DNA from: Ardenticatenia bacterium
GTDB taxonomy: Bacteria; Chloroflexota; Anaerolineae; Aggregatilineales; Aggregatilineaceae
DNA length: 11,837 nucleotides
Direction of reading: 5' to 3'
NCBI GenBank assembly: GCA_026984385.1
Contig: JALSSH010000307.1
Span: forward strand, 1-11,837
The position numbers and the translations under genes are program-made. Numbering within the stretch: position 1 is the first letter of the stretch; each line of letters starts with the position of its first letter. The notes below the pieces were generated by a model that was not told the DNA's origin, did not search any database, and saw only the letters and a list, made by a program, of their open reading frames with translations. Of this stretch, positions 8,613-11,837 are shown piece by piece.

Positions 8613-9815
8613 ATGTCCAAGCGTTTGATTACTGTGGTTTTGACCCTTGCGGTGTTGGCAGGTGCATTGGGTTCATTGCCCACGCCAGCTACCGCTCAAG
8701 ACGATTGCGATTTTGCGGATTCGATTTATATCGGCGTGATCGCCCCGCTCACCGGTGACATCCCCAAAGTCGGTCAGAGCACGGTAGAGGCCGCCGAAAT
8801 GGCCGTTGACGAGATCAACGCCGATTGTGGTTTGGAGATCGACGGCGACAACTACAAAGTGGAGATCATCGTCGAGGACAACGAGTCCAAGGCGGAATCT
8901 TCGGTCGCCGTTGCCACACGCTTGATCGTGGAAGAAGACGTGCTGGCGATCATCGGCCCGCAGTCCAGCAAACAAGCTGTTCCGACCGGCCAGGTTGCCA
9001 ACGACCGCGAAACCCCAATGATCAGCCCCTGGTCCACCAACCCGAACACTACTTTGGACCGCCCCTGGGTGTTCCGCGTGGCCTTCCTAGACCCCTTCCA
9101 AGGGCCGGTGATGGCGAACTTCGTCAAGGCCGAGTTTGACGCCAAGACGGCAGCGGTGCTCTACGACGTGGCGAGCGACTACCCCAAAGGCTTGGCGGAA
9201 AACTTCCGCGACGCCGCCGAAGAAGCCGGCATCGAGATCGTGGCGTTTGAGTCCTTCACCACTGGTGACACGGACTTCAGCTCGCAGTTGACCAACATCA
9301 TCGACGCCAACCCGGACGTGCTCTTCACGCCGCAATACTACAACGAAGTGCCGCTGATTGTGCAGCAAGCGCGTGAGCTGGGCTTTGAGAACCCGATCGT
9401 CGGCAGCGATAGCTGGGGCACGCCGGACTTGCTCGACCTGTGCGGCGACGCTTGCAACGGCTTGTTCTTCTCCACGCACTACGCGCCGGATATCGCCACC
9501 GAGGTCGGCCAGCGCTTCATCCAGGCTTACGAAGAGCGCTACGGCGCCAAGCCCGACGACGTGGCGGCGCTGACCTATGACGCCTTCCAACTGCTCTTTA
9601 CGGCTATCGAAAACGCCCAGTCCTTGGACAAGGCCGACGTGCGCGACGCGCTGGCCTCCATCGAGCTTTTCGAAGGCGTGACGGGCATTATGAGCTTTGA
9701 CGAGCAGGGTGACCCGATCAAGTGCGCGGTGATCATCCAGATCAAAGACGGCAAATTCACCTACTACGATTCCGCTTGCCCCGCCGGTTTCCCGCCGGAA
9801 GACATGGGCGGCTAG
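8613..9815 (+). CDS. livK: Branched-chain amino acid-type ABC transporter substrate-binding protein
   Basis: Extracytoplasmic solute-binding protein of 400 residues (periplasmic-binding-protein type I, LivJ/LivK family) that captures branched-chain amino acids or related amides and delivers them to the permease encoded downstream. Signal peptide 1-28 has KR at the N-terminus, a hydrophobic core 5-22 and an ATA cleavage site before Gln29. The mature part has IYIGVIAPLTGDIPKVGQ (about 38-55), IIGPQSSKQAVPTGQVA and ISPWSTNP, hallmark ligand-binding blocks, followed by the second lobe with FTPQYYNEVPLIVQQA. No lipobox cysteine is present. Six cysteines form neighbouring pairs (32/72, 277/281, 371/389) that could be disulfides. 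TGGAGG at 8597-8602 lies 10 bases before ATG 8613. The exact ligand is not readable; the gene symbol reflects family and context. Confidence 0.93.
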   Translation: MSKRLITVVLTLAVLAGALGSLPTPATAQDDCDFADSIYIGVIAPLTGDIPKVGQSTVEAAEMAVDEINADCGLEIDGDNYKVEIIVEDNESKAESSVAVATRLIVEEDVLAIIGPQSSKQAVPTGQVANDRETPMISPWSTNPNTTLDRPWVFRVAFLDPFQGPVMANFVKAEFDAKTAAVLYDVASDYPKGLAENFRDAAEEAGIEIVAFESFTTGDTDFSSQLTNIIDANPDVLFTPQYYNEVPLIVQQARELGFENPIVGSDSWGTPDLLDLCGDACNGLFFSTHYAPDIATEVGQRFIQAYEERYGAKPDDVAALTYDAFQLLFTAIENAQSLDKADVRDALASIELFEGVTGIMSFDEQGDPIKCAVIIQIKDGKFTYYDSACPAGFPPEDMGG

Positions 9816-9827
9816 GCTTATCGCTTC

Positions 9828-9868
9828 GGGCGCTCCACTCCGCTTGGGGTGGGGCGTCCTCTTCTCTT
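9828..9868 (+). terminator. Strong intra-operon hairpin after the binding-protein gene
   Basis: GGGCGCTCCACTCC (9828-9841), loop GCTT and GGGGTGGGGCGTCC (9846-9859) pair over 14 positions, three of them G-U. The tail TCTTCTCTT is pyrimidine-rich rather than a clean T run. It begins 12 bases after the binding-protein stop. It probably works as a partial terminator or 3' stabiliser, raising binding-protein message relative to the permease genes. Confidence 0.65.
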
Positions 9869-9892
9869 GGCGCGCCTGAGGCAATGCGCGCC
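9869..9892 (+). repeat. Second hairpin in the livK-livH gap
   Basis: GGCGCGC (9869-9875) and GCGCGCC (9886-9892) form a perfect 7-pair stem with a 10-base loop, immediately after the larger hairpin. It has no T tract. It ends 39 bases before the livH start. Confidence 0.5.
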
Positions 9893-9930
9893 ACCGTCGC
9901 TTGTGGTTCGCAAAAGAGCGGAGTTCCAAT

Positions 9931-10827
9931 ATGGAATTTTTTGTGCAACAATTCCTCAACGGCCTGCAACTAGGCAGCCTGTACGCCCTGATCGCGCTGG
10001 GATACACGATGGTTTACGGCGTGTTGCTGCTGATCAACTTTGCACACGGCGATATTTTTATGGTTGGGGCGTTTTTGGGCGTATTCGGCTCGATGGTGCT
10101 GGGCTTGCCTTTTGTCCCCACGCTGATCCTCTCGATGGTGCTCACCGGTTTACTGGGTGTGGGCATCGAGCGGGTAGCCTACAAACCGTTGCGTCATGCT
10201 TCCCGTCTTTCGGCGGTGATCACAGCGTTGGGTGTGGGGTTGCTGCTGGAAAACGGCATGTTGGCGCTAACAGGGGCCGACCCACGCAGCTATCCGGCAG
10301 ATTTTATCCAGACCAAAGTATATAATTTGGGCGGCGTCAGCATCTCCAACGTCAAAATTATCATCATCGTGCTGGCGTTCGCGCTTTTTATGGGCCTCTA
10401 CACCATCGTACAGCGCACCAAATGGGGGATGGCAATGCGCGCGATCTCCTACGACAAATTCGCTGTGCCGCTGATGGGCGTCTCCCAAGACCAAATCATC
10501 TCGCTGACCTTCCTGCTGGGCACAGGTTTGGCCGCAGCGGGGGGCATCTTGTGGGGTGTGGCTTTTCCGGTGCTCAACCCTTATATGGGCTTGCGCGTCG
10601 GCTGGAAGGCGTTTATCGCGGCAGTGGTGGGCGGCATCGGGGATATTCGCGGCGCGGCAGCCGGTGGCTTGTTGCTGGGGTTCATCGAAATCTTCGTGCC
10701 CGCGTATGGCAAGAGCATTGGCATCTCTTCCACCTGGCGTGACCCTATCGCCTTCGGCTTGCTGCTGATCATCCTGGTCGTTCGCCCTACGGGTCTGTTC
10801 GGTGTGGCTCGCCGTCAGAAAGTGTAG
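9931..10827 (+). CDS. livH: Branched-chain amino acid-type ABC transporter permease LivH
   Basis: Integral membrane permease of 298 residues forming half of the transport channel. The N-terminal block QLGSLYALIALGYTMVYGVL and INFAHGDIFMVGAF (about 35-48) is characteristic of LivH; later come GIERVAYKPLRHASRLSAVITALGVG, the cytoplasmic coupling-helix region GMAMRAISYDKFAVPLMGV, and FPVLNPYMGLRVGWKAFIAAVVGGIGDIRGAAAGG (given here only as a landmark in the C-terminal third). About eight hydrophobic segments are visible. ATG 9931 has GGAG (9920-9923) 7 bases upstream; the longer frame from TTG 9901 has no support. The stop codon overlaps the ribosome-binding site of the next gene, so the two are translationally linked. 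Confidence 0.95.
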   Translation: MEFFVQQFLNGLQLGSLYALIALGYTMVYGVLLLINFAHGDIFMVGAFLGVFGSMVLGLPFVPTLILSMVLTGLLGVGIERVAYKPLRHASRLSAVITALGVGLLLENGMLALTGADPRSYPADFIQTKVYNLGGVSISNVKIIIIVLAFALFMGLYTIVQRTKWGMAMRAISYDKFAVPLMGVSQDQIISLTFLLGTGLAAAGGILWGVAFPVLNPYMGLRVGWKAFIAAVVGGIGDIRGAAAGGLLLGFIEIFVPAYGKSIGISSTWRDPIAFGLLLIILVVRPTGLFGVARRQKV

Positions 10828-10830
10828 GAG
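10826..10830 (+). promoter_or_regulatory. Ribosome-binding site overlapping the livH stop
   Basis: AGGAG (10826-10830) shares two bases with the livH TAG and lies 6 bases before ATG 10837. It fixes the start of the third operon gene and implies coupled translation. Confidence 0.75.
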
Positions 10831-10836
10831 CGACCC

Positions 10837-11837
10837 ATGAGCGCAAATACAGACAAACGGTTTTCCCCTGCGGACTTGTTGATCGTGCTGGCCGCAGTGG
10901 TGCTGTTGGTGGGGCTTTTCTTGCCCTGGACTGAGTTACGCAAGACCGGCGAAACGGTCACAGGCTGGGACATTATCCGCAACGGCGCAGAGCTGAAACT
11001 GGCCGCGCGCATGTCGCATATGTTCCTAGAGGTGGTCTTGGTGGCCGGTGTCGCGGCGTTGTTGTTGGGGGTGTGGGGCTTTTTCTCCTCACGCTATGAC
11101 CGACGCACTCCGATCTTGGTGCTGGCGTTGGGAATGGCCGCGCTGGTGTACTATTACGGCGCGTTCATCTTTGAAAACCGCACCACCAAAGACAACGCCT
11201 GGGGCTTTGTGCACATTGGCTTTTACGTCAGTGCGCTAGGTGCGCTGGGGCTGATCGTACAATACTGGTTACCGCGCGCCCAGGGCAAAGTGACGCTGAC
11301 GCTCACCCCGCTCAAGCTGCCGCCGCTCAAACGCCCACGTATGCCGCTCTTGTGGCCGTTGGCGGTGCTCGGCGGGGTGTGGGGCTGGTTCAAAGCGCTG
11401 GTCGGTTGGACCTGGGTGCAATTCCGCCGCGCAATGGTCAACACAAGCACGTTGGCTTTTCTGCTGGGGATATGGGCGTCTACCGAGTTGGAATTGCGCG
11501 CCGGTTCGCCCCTGGCAGAAATGCTCGGCTTCCGACGCGGGCGTGTGCCCGGGCTGCTTGGCGCAACCAAGTTGCTAGAGCCGTTTTCGGACTTGGACTT
11601 CAGCGGCATCTTGGCCCCGTTTTTCCCTGCGCCGACGGACGTGGTAGATAAACCCGTCCAACAATCTTGGGACGCCATCCGTGAACTGGGCCAAGCGATC
11701 TGGAACGCGCTTTTTGTGCAAAACGGCGGCCAACCGAACTTCTTCAACGTGCTTGGCGACGTGATCGTCTATGACCTGCTGATCTACCTCATTCCGGTGA
11801 TGCTCGTGGCGCTGTTGCTGCGCAGCTTGAGCAACGG
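10837..11837 (+). CDS. Multi-pass membrane protein of unknown function in the LivM slot (partial, 333+ residues)
   Basis: The frame is open from ATG 10837 to the window end. Four clear membrane helices come first: about 14-31, 62-84, 91-112 and 124-145, with LPWTELRKTGETVTGWD (about 29-45) in the first extracytoplasmic or cytoplasmic loop. A Pro/Lys/Leu-rich linker (146-170), a Trp-rich hydrophobic stretch (171-196) and another (203-216) follow. A less hydrophobic region of about 90 residues leads to a last strong helix (309-328) at the edge. None of the LivM opening motifs is seen up to residue 333. Given livH directly upstream, 9 bases away and coupled, the likeliest reading is an N-terminal membrane extension fused to a LivM domain beyond the window, or a separate accessory membrane subunit. 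The frame is well supported by its ribosome-binding site and hydrophobic pattern; its function is not. Confidence 0.75.
   Translation, partial: MSANTDKRFSPADLLIVLAAVVLLVGLFLPWTELRKTGETVTGWDIIRNGAELKLAARMSHMFLEVVLVAGVAALLLGVWGFFSSRYDRRTPILVLALGMAALVYYYGAFIFENRTTKDNAWGFVHIGFYVSALGALGLIVQYWLPRAQGKVTLTLTPLKLPPLKRPRMPLLWPLAVLGGVWGWFKALVGWTWVQFRRAMVNTSTLAFLLGIWASTELELRAGSPLAEMLGFRRGRVPGLLGATKLLEPFSDLDFSGILAPFFPAPTDVVDKPVQQSWDAIRELGQAIWNALFVQNGGQPNFFNVLGDVIVYDLLIYLIPVMLVALLLRSLSN

Noticed and set aside
9087..10007. Minus-strand open frame of 306 codons over livK and the livK-livH gap
   Set aside because: Crosses two well-supported plus-strand features and shows no motif; explained by codon bias of livK.

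Overview
The window reads as chromosomal DNA from a GC-rich bacterium that carries out at least some anaerobic metabolism. A Chloroflexota (Anaerolineae/Caldilineae-like) origin is my best guess. It rests on the gene mix: a sortase with a long Pro/Thr/Ser linker, a small membrane protein resembling DUF6391 (a family I recall from Chloroflexota and cyanobacteria), a full-length pyruvate:ferredoxin oxidoreductase and a branched-chain amino acid ABC operon. This is inference; there is no rRNA or other phylogenetic marker. Coding density is high, and several long open frames lie antisense to real genes purely because of codon bias.

Left part (1-2616, all minus strand): a tight run HAD phosphatase > sortase > DUF6391-like membrane protein > holA (DNA polymerase III delta, cut by the window edge). 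HAD and sortase overlap by ATGA; the next two gaps are 27 and 9 bases. An extended -10 promoter candidate lies upstream at about 2681-2689. This is probably one operon joining a housekeeping replication gene to cell-surface and phosphatase functions.

Centre (2617-6610): a divergent spacer of about 290 bases leads rightward to nifJ/por, a 1196-residue single-chain pyruvate:ferredoxin oxidoreductase with all TPP and Fe-S ligand motifs visible. It ends at a strong rho-independent terminator (6539-6580). Convergent to it is a single-domain CheY-like response regulator (minus strand, 6970-6611) with its own TTGGAA-16-TATAAT promoter.

Right part (7169-11837): alanine racemase (minus) is divergent from a branched-chain amino acid uptake operon (plus). 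The operon holds a substrate-binding protein, a LivH permease and then a partial membrane gene that occupies the slot where LivM would be expected but does not start like LivM. The 304-base spacer before the binding protein carries a promoter, a 13-base palindrome near the inferred transcription start, and an approximately 145-base leader with nested complementary segments and an orphan perfect Shine-Dalgarno. A strong hairpin pair sits between the binding-protein and LivH genes, as expected for differential expression inside a transporter operon.

I found no CRISPR array, insertion sequence, tRNA or obvious mobile element. The least ordinary material is the atypical third liv-operon gene and the structured leader of the binding-protein gene.
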